Positions 10,938 to 23,608 of a stretch of 64,000 nucleotides of DNA are shown piece after piece. The position numbers were made by a program, and so were the translations under genes. This DNA comes from Zantedeschia hybrid cultivar (taxonomy: Eukaryota > Streptophyta > Magnoliopsida > Alismatales > Araceae). The notes under the pieces were generated by a model. That model was not told where the DNA came from and made no database searches. It saw only the letters and a list, made by a program, of their open reading frames with translations. How positions within the stretch are numbered: position 1 is the first letter of the stretch; each line of letters opens with the position of its first letter. The stretch spans positions 52,633,129 through 52,697,128 of the forward strand of contig JARZZO010000009.1 in the NCBI GenBank assembly GCA_030544215.1. Direction: 5' to 3'.

Positions 10938-12524
10938 TGATGGATATAGGTGTCCTCTAAGCCAATCATGAGGCACCTATTTCAATCTGGTTCATTAATA
11001 AATGACATTAAATTCATTATGTAGATTGGCATATTTATAATTGCGCATAATGAAGTCCATGAATATGTGCAATAGTCATCAGATTATGATGAGATCATAA
11101 TAATGAGACTGATGACTTATAAACAAATATTCTCAATTGTTCCTAGTCGTAGGATGTTTGAGAAGGACATCAAACATCCGGTTAGACTAGTACAGGTTAT
11201 TCTAGCTCATATGATGAGGGTGACTGATCTCGTTAGTTACTAGTGTGGAGACACAATGGTAAACCTGTAGGTGCTCATTGGAGAATGAGTTTACTGAACT
11301 GATCCGACATGAATCGCCGAATGGTAATTTACCTGACTGTCAATCGGCTTGATTCATCGTCACAGTAGCGTGGTTGATCCTTGGACTTGAGACACCAAAG
11401 ACACCTTGTCGGTGGACTTCTGGACTTTGACCTTGACCTACGAATGCCTATCCACGGGATCTCTAATAGTCAAGGATCGGGTCCAGCGGAAGACCTTCGA
11501 AGGTGATTGTGTGTTCAATAAAGGATCGTTCGCTCTCAGTTAACCGGAGAGAGAATGCTCTAGAGTAGATCCACAGGAGTCTCTGGCCAGAGCAGAAACA
11601 ATATCAGAAAAGTGGTTTTCGGATATTGTAAAGCGGAGTCAGATTCAAGTGAGTTGACAATCTAGGGTTTGACAGTTGACCATACCCTAGGATAATTCGA
11701 GAGCATTGTGCGAACGAAGGATTATAGCCACGCGGTAACTGTGGACGGACAGGTTCCATGAGCGGGTTGCTGAACCCCATTACCTTCCGGGATCATGCGG
11801 TGTTGCTTGGCACCCAACTTGATCAGAAGTCCGACCGAATTCACATGCGATGTCAAATTCGGTTAAGTAATTAGTTAATATATAGATATTAATTAATTAC
11901 AATAAGTCAATAACTAGTTATTGGACTTAACGGGCTGAAAACCGGACTGGTAAATGGGTCTAGAGGGTCACACGTAATAAGATTCTCAGTCGGTGGTACA
12001 TAAGTGGGATTTATATTAACTCGGGGACTTTTGTGAAAAGTCGCGCCGACTTAATATATATACACGCTGTTGAGAAACCCTGGGCCAAGCTCCAGGATTT
12101 TCCTTGCTGGCCGTCATCCCCCTTTTCTCTCTCCTCCTCTGGGCGTCCCGTTCGGCGCGCCAGAACAGCTTCCATCTTCACCGCGTGTGATTCCCGAAAG
12201 TCGGGAATTCCCGTCGGCGGGATTTCCGCAATCGTTGTGGCGACGGATCTTCAGCGAGCGAGCTGAAACGGACGGGGGATCGAGGACGAACCACCGCGGA
12301 GGATCGCGTGGATACCGTTGGAGGCCGGACGCTTGTGCGGCTTGCGGCATCGCCTCGACGGAACCGAAATGGAAGCGGATTCGAATCCGTGCACAGTAAT
12401 CAGATTACAACCCGGTTTTTCAGTTTGCATTTTTCGTTCCGAATCGGATCAGCGGGCATCGGGCGGGTTTAATTTTTGTTCATCGTTTCCGCTGCGTTCT
12501 TCGTGTCCCGCCCGGATCCCAACA
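10938..12524 (+). repeat. Copia LTR A1
   Basis: Starts TGATGGATATAGG after a polypurine tract and ends GATCCCAACA, followed by one base and the PBS TGGTATCAGAGCC at 12526. Length 1587 bp; its partner at 18450-20035 is about 97% similar by eye. A TATATATA box is at 12054-12062. The short frames at its GC-rich right end are read-through of LTR sequence rather than genes. Confidence 0.87.
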
Positions 12525-12525
12525 C

Positions 12526-12538
12526 TGGTATCAGAGCC
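12526..12538 (+). other. Primer-binding site of Copia (tRNA-Met)
   Basis: TGGTATCAGAGCC one base after the LTR end; it is the standard plant Copia primer site complementary to initiator tRNA-Met. Confidence 0.88.
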
Positions 12539-12698
12539 AGGTTCCGCTCTGATCCGCTCCGGAACGATAAAATTATTATTCTAAATTATTTCATGCATAA
12601 ATTCGTTTTTCCTCATAGATATTATTCATGGGATGAACTTAGAATATCGAATTTAATTTTTCTGTGCGAAAAACAAAATTTTTTGAGGGTTTCATCGC

Positions 12699-12720
12699 GT
12701 TCTTCATGGTGATGAAGAAC
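12699..12720 (+). other. Conserved leader hairpin, A-type Copia
   Basis: GTTCTTCAT, loop GGTG, ATGAAGAAC: a 9-bp stem 173 nt after the PBS. Relative to the 7293 copy both sides of the stem have changed (CGTC/GACG to CAT/ATG), preserving pairing. Confidence 0.6.
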
Positions 12721-13305
12721 CGGATTTGTGGGCTTCAAAAGAGGATTAATGATGGTTGGACCATCTCTGTGGGTTTGCTGGTATGACCAGCTACCCCTCA
12801 CCATCCCCGGAAATCTATGGCTGCCGGTGGAGCTTTTCTTCCCATAATTTTCAAGACTTGAAAAGAATTGTGAAAAAGCTGAAATCTGCGAAAATGGACA
12901 AATCTCCAACTTTGGAGGTTCACCGGCGGCGAAGGAGTCGCCGGCTGGCCACCACCGACGGGGGGAATGGAAGGGGTAACATCCCTCTGCAATTTCCGGC
13001 CACCCTCGCGGCCGGCGGCGGCGGCGGCGCCGCCCAAAACTGGCTGCAAACAGGGCCATCTGGCCCGGACTAGGTGCCCCCTGGCTCGAGCTAGACGAGC
13101 CAGGTTCAGCCCTAGCTGCACTGGCTTGAGCCAGGGGGGCCTATTAAGCCCTGATTAGGCCCATTTAAGCCAATTTTGGCCCAATTAACCCCAAAAACCC
13201 CTTATTTAATTAAAAACCCCATCCTATTTAACTTGAAATTGAAATTAATAATGTTTAAAATTGTTTTAAACATTAAATTAATTATTTTGAGTTAAAAGGG
13301 GAGAG

Positions 13306-13580
13306 ATAATTAAGATATGATCTTAATTATGGATTATTATTTTAATCAAACCTTCTGTGGGGTTTATTAAGATATGATCTTAATAGTAAATTGCTTTTAA
13401 CTAAATAAGATAGGATCTTAATGATTTTAATTAATTAATTAAATGAGTTATAATTAAGATATGATCTTAATTATAAATAACTTTTAATTAGTTAATTAAA
13501 GGGGTTTATATTCAAGATATGATGTTAAATATATATAACAAATGTTGTTATTAATTTGAAATGGGATCTTAATTATTAAT
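13306..13580 (+). repeat. Array of AAGATATGATCTT palindromes
   Basis: A perfect palindrome with 11-bp arms (ATAATTAAGAT, ATG, ATCTTAATTAT) at 13306-13330 recurs intact at 13450-13474 and in weaker forms near 13366, 13407 and 13515. From there to about 14330 other short AT-rich palindromes follow, such as AACAATTGTT and alternating TTATTAAG/CTTAATAA blocks. This is leader sequence of the Copia element. Confidence 0.65.
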
Positions 13581-15664
13581 TGACAATTGTTGTCATTAAT
13601 AATTAAGATAATGTTTTTAATCTTAATTAACAATTGTTGTTAATTTATATTTAAAATTTGATCTTAAAACTTATATTAACAACATTTGTTATTTGATTAT
13701 TAAGTAGTGACTTAAATTTTAATTATCAAATGTTGCTAATTAATCTTGGTCTTGTGATTAGATTGTTTTAATTTCTTAGCAATTGTTGTTATGAAATTAA
13801 GTATTTGATTAAGGGACACTTAATAAAAGTTATTAAGTGTTTTATTAACTTTTAGTAATAGTTATTAAAGAGTTAATTATTTCTTGAAAATTAACCTTAA
13901 TAAAAGTTATTGAGGATTAATTATAGCTTACTAATAGTTATTAAACTAATTAATATTCTCAAGGGTCCCTTAATTAAATATTGAAGATCTAATCTACTTA
14001 ATAATTAATCTTTTAATAAATGTTATTAAGAGATTATTTAAGTCTAATTGTTAGACTATTTTAATTAGAAATGTTCTAATTATTATTTCTTAATAATTGT
14101 TATTGAGAAATATGATTTAATTAAGGGGTTTTAACAAAGAGTTGTTAAGGGGGTTAATAATATGAGTTGAAAATTCTTTTATAAATGTTATTTGAGAATT
14201 TTTAATTCTATCTAAATGTTAGATTGGTTCGCATTAATAACTATTATTAATGTGATTTAATATTAATCCAAGTGTTAGATTAATTAATTTAGAACTGTTC
14301 TAAATTATGTATGGAATATTTTAGAATTTTAATTTTAGCTTTGTGTGTACATGTTGATGTGTTTAATGCTTTAAATTAGATTTATTGCATGTTAGAAAAT
14401 AAGATTTTCGAAAAACTCAAATTATCCAATTTTGATTGGTACCCAGGTTTTAAGAAAGCCAAAATTATTATAGTTTTAAAATTTTAGCCTTCATGTGATG
14501 TGCTTTATTATGTGTGGATGGTTAAAATTTGTGGTGGTCATGGACATGTACTTAGTTAAATTTCATATCATGTGATGGTGTGTGATTTTGTAGATTTTTA
14601 TGGAATGTGAATGTTCATTAATTAAGTATTAATTAATGAGGTTTGTGTGCCTCCCTCTCTCCATTCCATTGTAATTCTATCTCCCTCTATTATTGTACTC
14701 GGCCATAAGGCTCTCTTTTGCAATTAATCTGTATTTGAAAATGTTTCAAATTATGTTTTATATTTGTAATTGATCGAGCCGGCCGAGGAGAGGCGAGGAT
14801 GATCCACAAATGCAGCCAGGAAGGCGACAGGAAATGAGATCACCAGTGGCTATGTGTTTGCATATTTAAATTATGTAAATGTTATATAGTTTTGGTGATT
14901 AATTGTTTGGCTCCAGTTAATCACCGTGCTGTCCATGACCACATAATGAACATGTATGGATGATGCATGCTTTTAGTTATTAATTATGAATCGATTGCTA
15001 ATATCTAGGTATAGTTAAATATATTCGATATATTTATAAACTATCACCTAGGATGAGACCAACTTAATATAAACAAAACCTTCAACATAAAGTCTAAGCC
15101 GGAGCGCGAGTCATTGAGAATGTACCGCGTGGCTCTCCATCAATATAGTTCTTAGAACTTGATTCAGTGATGACAGTTTCTACGTGTTTACCCGAGATCT
15201 GCCACCATCTGATGAAAGGACTATTAACTATGGCATTATGATGCCTTGAGATTAGAATAGAGGAACGGTGTAGCTATCCTCGCGTTTACCCGGGAGCTGC
15301 ATTCTTACTCTACTATGTCGCGTATTGATGGTAAAGCTTAGACCATGTATAATGGTCTACTGTGTTTACCCGCGACCATTAAAGACCTGGGAGCCGAAAT
15401 AAGATCGGATATTGCAAGGAGTTGCAATTACCATGAGATGGTTGCTCTAAGATAATGGTATGATACTATGTGTTTACCCGAGGTCATACTATGATTCTTG
15501 GAGATTCTGATCCTCACTAGAAGACCGTCGGAGTCTTCCGTTCTATATACATGAAGGTTATACAGTCCGTCGAAAAAAAGTGAGAAATAATTCAAGATAA
15601 AAGACCATAATTGAATTATCAGAACTATCTGCTTAAATCACGTTATTTCCTTTGATTCACTTAA

Positions 15665-16475
15665 ATGTCGTCTATTCGAGATGTTGGCATATTGGATGCC
15701 AATACTTCTCATACTCAGACTGACTAGAAAAACTCTGAAGAATGTCTTCAGGGCCAAGTGAAAGTCACTATCCTAATCAGATATCATAAATCCTCTTACT
15801 TGGATAGACCAAGGTGAAGAGGTGCTCATGATATGCCTTATTGAAAGGCAATGATTATCATGAAATCTCTTATTTGGATAGACCAAGATGAAGAGATATT
15901 TATGATGTGCCTTTGAGAAAGGCAAGTGGTAAGATTTTAAACGGTCGAACCCACACCTGAAAGGATAAAGAAAAGTCAACTGAGATAGAGAAGTAGCAGT
16001 TCTCCCACTGCAACCAATATAAGGATACTGGTAAAGGCGAAACGAATATAGAACTTGAAAGAAGTTTCACATATTCTTATTATCAACTTTTTCATGTCTA
16101 TTGGAGAATTAGCGTATCCAATATGGGATATTGGAAATGGTTCTCAGAACTACGATGGAATGCAGACTTAGACAAGTAAAAGAAAATCGAGAAAATGGTC
16201 AAATGTTGAGTTAGACTCAACTATTTTTCATGATATTCATAGGTTGCTGTCTGACAGTAAATCTTTGTATATCTATGGGAGTCAAATGAGAAACTAAATA
16301 ATTGTTATTTAGTTACATGAGAAATCAAGAATAACATTGATTGACAAGAATAATAGTTGTTCGAATCAGTCAATGCACTATAGATTCTTGAAGTGACATT
16401 TCATGTGATGAATGTTCACAAGTCTTCTATAGAAATGAACTGTGTGAATCCTGATTATCTACGGTATTGTACATA
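15665..16475 (+). pseudogene. Decayed Copia gag (E3)
   Basis: Begins ATGTCGTCTATTCG at 15665 and aligns with the better-preserved gag start of E7 at 63195; both carry the block 'catattggatgccaa' and a following stretch encoding D-W/*-x-K-N-L/S. Stops and indels break the frame at once: TAG replaces the tryptophan codon of the DW motif. The last 400 bp are AT-rich remnants that join pol remnants at 16476. Confidence 0.62.
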
Positions 16476-18449
16476 GGGTTGTACAATAAGAATTTTTTTG
16501 ATGCTGATACATATTGATGTAAAAAGCTCAAAGGCCAAAAGATAATCACTATTGTTTATTTACCTTATAGTTTACTCTTTGAATGATTCGACTGTATGTA
16601 CTTATTGAAGTATAAGTCGAATGCATCTGAGAGATTAAAGTATAAGATCAATATGAAGTATTAGAATTTTTTATTTGATCAAAGAAACTAGTACTTAGAT
16701 ATATGATTCACATAAATCATTAAGAGGATAATTGTATCCTTACTCGATTAATCCTCATTGTGCATCATAGCAATATGATAGAATGAGGGATTGCACCTTA
16801 TTAAGATATGGTGCAATACATAATAAGATTTGTCTAATTCTTGTCCTTTTGAACATGAGTATGAATATTAGATGACCATACTTTAAAGATGGTTCCAAAT
16901 AAGTCAGTGTATATCCATATAAGATATGGAAACCAAATAATTCATATGAGGTGTGAATTATGAACAAACCTAATTTAAAAGTCAGGTATTACCGTGGTGT
17001 GAATTTGTGAATGTCCAAAGAGTTTGGACTTTACAATTATTGGCCAGGCGATAGTGAAATAATTGTCGTCCTGAAAGCTGTCTTATGTGAAGAGGAATAT
17101 GTTCTCAAAGAAGACAGTGGGAGCTGATAAAACAAGAAAATGTTCTAGATTCACAAGTTAATATAAGATTATTAGATAATCTTTAGTTGTTTGGAACCGG
17201 TCATGACACATCAGAGAGCTTCATAGATTTTTGAAATTCTCTCAGTGACTAAAAAGATATGTTTGACATATCTGATTTAGCAAGATGAGAGGAGCTCAAA
17301 ATAGATTATGATATAAAATCTATGATAATGATGCTCTCTGTCATTACAACTTTGAGATTGATGAGTTTATCATAATTCTACTTGTCAATACTGCCTATCA
17401 TAAGATGATGACAGTTGGATATTAAAAGCGCTCTCAATGTGATTGAGTTAAAGATGTATATGATACACCTTTAAAGCTTTTAGAATGTCCAGGAAGCAAG
17501 TTATGATTTCAAAGATCATTTTTGAATCAAACTGAAGCTTCCTAAGTTGTAATAAAAGTTTTGACTTAATAGTCAAATATTATGTGATCGTTAAGAATGA
17601 TCACGGATTGTATGTGTTCAGAAAGGACAGTGGGAGCACGGTCGCTTTAGTAATGCTTTATGATAATAACATCAAAGTCATTAAGAATGACTTCAGGATG
17701 TTACTATTAGTGAAAGCATTGTTAACCATGTTTTCCTCCATAATAAGTTTAATTATAATATCCTACGTATTGGAAATACGAATATATTAAGATAGATTGG
17801 TGGGGATATTATATTAACCTGTATGTCAAGATGTTTGGCATAAATTTCATGACAAGTCTCAATTGTTGAGATATGGAATTTATTCCTTTAAAGAAAAGGT
17901 TCCTTAAAGGATACAGGAGTGAATTGCATCATTAAGCGCTTGAGAAGTGTTAAGGATGCATTCACGTATATAGAGAGGATGATTTGAAACTATGAGTTCA
18001 CACTGACTCAAATTTCAAGTCAAATAATGGATTCAACTCTCTAGTAGAAAGGAATGGATTGGAATGGTTCCAATGCAAAACTCGATATTAAGATGACGAC
18101 ATAGACAAGTGATACTGTTATTAGAACAGTATGGATGAAAAGGTTCATCCCTGAACTAGATGTAGTTCTAAAAGGTCTCTGATTAAATCTCGTTGTTGTA
18201 GGACAACAGTGGGAGCGATCAATTGAGTAAGCGAGCCATGGTCTCTTCAGAAGTTATAGAACATTCTGAGGCTCTTTCACAAGTTCAGAAACAAAGGATA
18301 AAGATGAAATAACGTAATCGAAAATGTTCCATCTATAGATAATTTAGCAAATCCCTGACTAAGTCTTAGTCACAGACTTTATGTGAGCATCACCTAGATT
18401 TGATGGAGATCAAATGCGAAAGTGATTGACTTGAGTCCAAGTGAGAGAT
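16476..18449 (+). pseudogene. Decayed Copia pol 3' region (E3, copy 2)
   Basis: Direct repeat of 8965-10937 (1974 against 1973 bp). The frame at 17584-17790 carries the same defective RT block (LYDNNIKVIKND). It ends in a polypurine tract just before the LTR at 18450. There is no intact protease, integrase or RNase H. Confidence 0.72.
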
Positions 18450-20035
18450 TGATGGATGTAGGTGTCCTCTAAGCCAATCATAAGGCACCTATTTCAATCT
18501 GGTTCACTAATAAATGACATTAAATTCATTATGTAGATTGGCATATTTATAATTGCGCATAATAAAGTCCATGAATATGTGCAATAGTCATCAGATTATG
18601 ATGAGATCATAATAATGAGACTGATGACTTATAAACACATATTCTCAATTGTTCCTAGTCGTAGGATGTTTGAGAAGGACATCAAACATCCGGTTAGACT
18701 AGTACAGGTTATTCCAACTCATATGATGAGGGTGACTGATCTCGTTAGTTACTAGTGTGGAGACACAATGGTAAACCTGTAGGTGCTCATTGGAGAATGA
18801 GTTCACTGAACTGATCCGACATGAATCGCCGAATGGTAATTTACCTGACTGTCAATCGGCTTGATTCATCGTCACAGTAGCGTGGTTGATCCTTGGACTT
18901 GAGACACCAAAGACACCTTGTCGGTGGACTTCTGGACTTTGACCTTGACCTACGAATCCCTATCTACGGGATCTATAATAGTCAAGGATCGGGTCCAGCG
19001 GAAGACCTTCGAAGGTGATTGTGTGTTCAATAAAGGATCGTTCGCTCTCAGATAACTGGAGAGAGACTGCTCTAGAGTAGATCCGCAGGAGTCTCTGGCC
19101 AGAGCAGAAACAATATCAGAAAAGTGGTTTTCGTATATTGTAAAGCGGAGTCTGATTCAAGTGAGTTGACAATCTAGGGTTTGACAGTTGACCATGCCCT
19201 AGGTTAAGTCGAGAGCATTATGCGAACGAAGGATTATAGCCACGCGGTAACTATAGACGGACAGGTTCCATGAGCGGGTTGCTGAACCCCATTACCTTCC
19301 GGGATCATGCGGTGTTGCTTGGCACCCAACTTGATCAGAAGTCCGACCGAATTCACATGCGATGTCAATTCAGTTAAGTAATTAGTTAATATATAGATAT
19401 TAATTAATTACAATAAGTCAATAACTAGTTATTGGACTTAACGGGCTGAAAACCGGACTGGTAAATGGGCCTAGAGGGTCACACGCAATAAGATTCTCAG
19501 TCGGTGGTACATAAGTGGGATTTATATTAACTCGGGGACTTTTGTGAAAAGTCACGCCGACTTAATATATATACACGCTGTTGAGAAACCCTGGGCCAAG
19601 CTCCAGGATTTTCCTTGCTGGCCGTCATCCCCCCTTTCTCTCTCCTCCTCTGGGCGTCCCGTTCGGCGCGCCAGAACAGCTTCTGTCTTCGCCGCGTGTG
19701 ATTCCCGAAAGTCGGGAATTCCCGTCGGCGGGATTTCCGCAATCGTTGCGGCGACGAATCTTCAGCGAGCGAGCTAAAACGGACGAGGGATAGAGGACGA
19801 ACCACCGCGGATGATCGCGTGGATACCGCTGGAGGCAGGACGCTTGTGCGGCTTGCGGCATGGCCTCGACGGAACCGAAACGGAAGCGGATTCGAATCCG
19901 CGCACGGTAATCAGATTCCAACCCGGTTTTTTGGTTTGCGTTTTTCGTTCCGAATCGGATCAGCGGGCATTGGACGGGTTTAATTTTTGTTCATCGTTTC
20001 CGCTGCGTTCTTCGTGTCCCGCCCGGATCCCAACA
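18450..20035 (+). repeat. Copia LTR A2
   Basis: 1586 bp, starting TGATGGATGTAGG and ending GATCCCAACA. Immediately after it, at 20036, the sequence gatcc opens a piece of Copia gag, so this is the outer edge of the E3 complex inserted into E4. The right target duplication is most likely gatcc (20036-20040); the left partner is outside the window. Confidence 0.85.
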
Positions 20036-20571
20036 GATCCATCATGCTCCATTTGAAGAAGCTATTTGGTGAGTAGAGCAGGATCGGAAGATATGAGATA
20101 TCTAAGAATCTGTTCAAGGCTCAAATGGCAGAGGGATCTTCAGTACAGACTCATGTGCTGAAGATGATTGAATGGGTGGAGTGGCTAGATGCTCTTGGGG
20201 TATCATTCCTTAAGAAGATGCATACTGACCTTATGTTATCTTCACTTCCACAATCATATGCTCAGTTTATTGTTAACTTTAACATCAACAAGATCCAGAC
20301 CACTTTGGCTGAATTACTAAACATGCGGAAGACTACAGAGGGGAACCTTGTGAAGGATAAACCCCAAGTCATTATGGTTGGTATGACCGGTAGGAAAAGA
20401 CTAGCAGTCTAAGCCTTTAGGAAAGGCAAAGGCAAGAATCAGAAGAAGCCGAAGGTTGTCAAAAAGGACAAAGGCAAGAGTGCAGAGAAGGGTGACTGCT
20501 TCTACTGTCATCAGAAGGGCCACTAGAAGAGAAATTGTAAAGAATACCTCAAGGACAAAGCTCAAGGAACA
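20036..20571 (+). pseudogene. Copia gag remnant with broken zinc knuckle (E4)
   Basis: An interior gag segment (MLSSLPQSYAQFIVNFN, typical of Copia UBN2-type gag) runs to a TAA at about 20410. A lysine-rich linker and a CCHC knuckle follow near 20492-20538: C-F-Y-C-H-Q-K-G-H, then TAG (20524-20526) where tryptophan is usual, then K-R-N-C. Gag would package RNA in the particle; this copy cannot be translated through. Confidence 0.8.
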
Positions 20572-21096
20572 GTGAAGCAGCAGGGCGCTTCAGGTATCTA
20601 TATGATAGATGTAAACTTATCAATTAGAGATTATACATTATGGGTATTAGATACTGGATTATTTTCTCATATCTGCAATACTGTGCAGGCGCTGACAAGA
20701 AGACGTAAGCTGAGAACCGGCGAGGTGGAGGTAAGGCTAGGTAACGGCGCAAGAGTTGCGGCGATCGCTGTGGGAATAGTGAAGCTCAAGCTTCCATCCG
20801 AAAACACTTTTTCATTAGATGAATGTTATTATGTACCTAGCATAATAAGGAATATTATTTCTATTTCATGTTTAAATAGAATTGAGTACACCTTATCTGT
20901 TGGGAACAATTGTTGTTCAATTTATTTCAGAAATAAATTAATAACTTCTGCTACGTTATCCAATGGATTTTACTTATTAAATGTGTCTCATGATAATTTC
21001 AATATCGATTCTTTAACTAAAAGAAACAAGTATGAAGTGAACAAAGCCTATCTATGGCATTGTAGGCTTAGCCATATTGGTGAAAACAGACTCTAA
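20572..21096 (+). pseudogene. Copia aspartic protease remnant and pre-integrase start (E4)
   Basis: The protease catalytic loop is visible as WVLDTGLFSHICNT, with D-T-G intact, followed by the flap-type region (RLGNGARVAAIAVG) and the block CYYVPSIIRNIISISCL. At the end it enters the GAG-pre-integrase HHCC region (LWHCRLSHIGENRL). The frame closes with a stop at 21094-21096, in phase with what follows. Confidence 0.82.
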
Positions 21097-22000
21097 AGGC
21101 TGCATAAAAATAGATACTTAGATCCATTTGATTATGAATCATATGCAACCTGTGAGTCATGTTTAATGGGTAAAATGGCAAAATCTCTATTTTTTGGAAC
21201 TGGAGAACGAGCCAATGACTTACTAGAACTAATACATTCATATCTATGTGGTCCTATGTCAACCCAAGCCATTGGTGGTTTCTCATATTTCATTACGTTC
21301 ACTGATGATTTCTTAAGATATGGCTTCATATACTTATTGAAGTATAAATCAGATGCTTTTGAGAAATTCAGAGAATTCATGAATGAAGTAGAGAAACAAA
21401 CTGAAAAGAGTATCAAAACCATCCGATCCAATCGTGGTGGGGAATATTTGAGTACAAAGTCACAAAATACTTGAATGATAATAGTTTGTCAGCTTACACC
21501 TCCCTATACACCTCAAATGAATGGTATGTAAGAAAGGAGGTATCACACATTAATGGAAATGGTGCGATCCATGATGAGTATGTCCAAATTACCAGTGTCC
21601 TTATAGAGATATGCACTTAGCTCGGCTATGTATATCATAAACAAGGACCAGTAAATCTGTTGAAATCACTCCGTATGCGATATAGAATGGAAGGAAACTA
21701 GAACTAAACATGTTAAAGTCTGGGGATGTCCTGCTCATGTTAAAAGACATGATGCAGATAAGCTGGAATTTAGAACTGACAAATGCAGATTTATGGGATA
21801 TCCGAAGGAAACTTACGGATATTACTTTTATCATCCTGATGAGCAAAAGGTGTTTGTGCCTAGGAGAGTTGTCTTTTTGGAAGAAGATTATATTCTCCAA
21901 AAGGACAGTGGGATTAAAGCAACTCTGGAAGAAATACCAGACCAACAAACTGTTAATGGTTCATCAGATGAACTATTAGTTTCTGAACCTGTTCAATAAA
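21097..22000 (+). pseudogene. Copia integrase remnant (E4)
   Basis: The zinc-binding cysteines (CESC) are followed by the core GERANDLLELIHSYLCGPMS. The first catalytic aspartate (normally IHTDVCGP) is replaced by tyrosine. The second, normally RSDRGGEY, reads RSNRGGEY, Asp to Asn. The third region (TPPYTPQMNG..ERR, about 21490-21540) keeps its glutamate but is preceded by a stop. Thus the DDE triad is destroyed independently of the stop codons. The later part (21793-21999) shows the FLGYP-like MGYPKETYGY block. Confidence 0.82.
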
Positions 22001-22164
22001 GTATACAAGAACCTCGTAGGTTATAAAGAGTACCTAAACCACCAGAAAGATATGAGGGGCATATTAATTTGGATGGTTCTAGAATACTCTATAATGAGGA
22101 TGATGATCTTAAGACTTACCAGGAGGCCATGCAATGTCCGGAGGCCGGGAAATGACGAGAAGCC

Positions 22165-22960
22165 ATGAATTCTGAAATTCAGGCCATGCACATCAACCAA
22201 ATTTGGAACTTGGTTGACTTGCCCGAAGGTATAGTACCTATCGGTTACAAACAGACCTTTAAAAGAAAGATTGGTGCATATGGACGAATTAAGACTTATA
22301 AGGCAAGGTTAGTGGCGAAGGGTTATCATCAAAGGCGAGGCATTGACTATAGCGAGACCTTCTCACCCATTGCCATGATTAAGTCTATCAGAATTCTTCT
22401 AGCTATTGTTGCACACCATGATTACGAAATCTAGTAGATAGATGTGAAGACAGCCTTTCTCAATGAAAACCTTGAGGAAGAGGTGTATATGATACAACCT
22501 TAGGGCTTCACATCACAAGAATCTTCAAGTATGGTATGTAAGTTGCAAAGGTCCATTTATGGACTGAAGCAAGCTTCCCGTAGTTAGAACAAAAGGTTTG
22601 ATGAGGTAATCAAATCTTATGGCTTCATTAAGAATGAAGATGAGCCTTGTGTATATAAAAAAAATAGTGAGCGCAATCACATTCCTAGTTCTTTATGTTG
22701 ATGACATCCTACTCATTGGGAATGATGTAGGGAATATGTCATCAGTAAAGATCTAGCTATCTAAAAACTTCTTTATGAAGGATTTGGAAGAAGCATCTTA
22801 CGTATTGGGAATATGAATCTATAGAGATAAATCAAAGAAGATGCTAGCCTTAACCCAATCCATATACATAGAAACCATTATCAAAAGGTTTGGTATGGAA
22901 AATTCCAAAAGATTCCCTATGCTTCAGCCATGGTTCCATCATGTATGCCATGCTATGTAC
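22165..22960 (+). pseudogene. Copia reverse transcriptase remnant (E4)
   Basis: Good match to Copia RT: IWNLVDLPEGIVPIGYK, KARLVAKGYHQRRGIDYSETFSP, then DVKTAFLNENLEEEVYM and SIYGLKQASR. Two adjacent TAG codons and an ATA lie at about 22432-22440, where WQM is usual: three G-to-A or C-to-T transitions in a row. The catalytic LYVDDILLIGND block survives near 22695-22730 but in another frame. Part of the thumb is deleted around 22900-22970. Confidence 0.82.
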
Positions 22961-23036
22961 AAGACCTGATGTTGCATATGCTCTAAGCGTTACGAGTAGA
23001 CATCAGGCAGATCTAGGTGATGAACACTAGAAGGCT

Positions 23037-23447
23037 GTGAAATGTATCCTTAAGTACTTAAGAAGAACTAAAGATATATTTCTGGTCCATGGAGGAGGAG
23101 ACTTAAAGCTGCAAGGTTACACTGATTCGAATTTTCAGTCTGATCCTGATAACAGCAAGTCGACATCAGGTTTTGTCTTCACACTCAACGGGGGAGCAGT
23201 GAGTTGGAAAAGTTTCAAGCAAGAAATCACTGCTGATTCGACAATGGAAGGTGAGTATATTGTTGCTGCTGAAGCCGCCAAGGAAGCTATCTCGATGAAG
23301 AAATTCATCGACGATCTTGGTATGGTGGAAAGCATCTCTGGTCCCGTCCCACTGCTGTGTGACAACAATGAGGCGATTGCTCAAGCGAAAAAGCCGAGGT
23401 CTCATCAGAAGTCGAAGCACATTATGCGGCGCTTTCATCTGATCTGA
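23037..23447 (+). pseudogene. Copia RNase H remnant (E4)
   Basis: A 136-codon open frame with the Copia RNase H hallmarks: YTDSNFQSDPDNSKSTSGFVF (first Asp), STMEGEYIVAAEAAKEA (Glu), LLCDNNEAIAQAKKP (Asp) and the final HQKSKHI. It is the best preserved piece of E4 but lies in a different frame from RT, so it is not part of an intact polyprotein. Confidence 0.85.
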
Positions 23448-23608
23448 GAGATTATAGCTCGATGAGATGTCATAGTGGAGAGAGTTCCTTCAGCCAACAA
23501 CATAGCAAATCCACTGACAATGCCTTTGTCTCAAAATATCTTTGAGCGTCACTTAGAGAATATGGGTATTCTATATAAAAGTGATTGGCTTTAGTCAAAG
23601 TGGGAGAT

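Larger units (their letters stand above)
12539..15664 (+). mobile_element. Copia 5' leader (E3, second unit)
   Basis: A 3.1-kb untranslated leader with no supported gene. It has the conserved hairpin (12699-12720), a GC-rich island at about 12800-13150, then a very AT-rich stretch (13200-14400) packed with short palindromes. After that come blocks shared with the E7 leader (for example 15080-15540 against 62600-63080). Frames in the GC-rich island, including the 145-codon one at 12622-13059 on the minus strand, show no domain and sit on both strands, as expected of GC-rich non-coding DNA. Confidence 0.68.

Noticed and set aside
12622..13059. 145-codon minus-strand ORF in the Copia leader
   Set aside because: Overlaps other open frames on both strands in a GC-rich island; no domain visible and no counterpart in related leaders.
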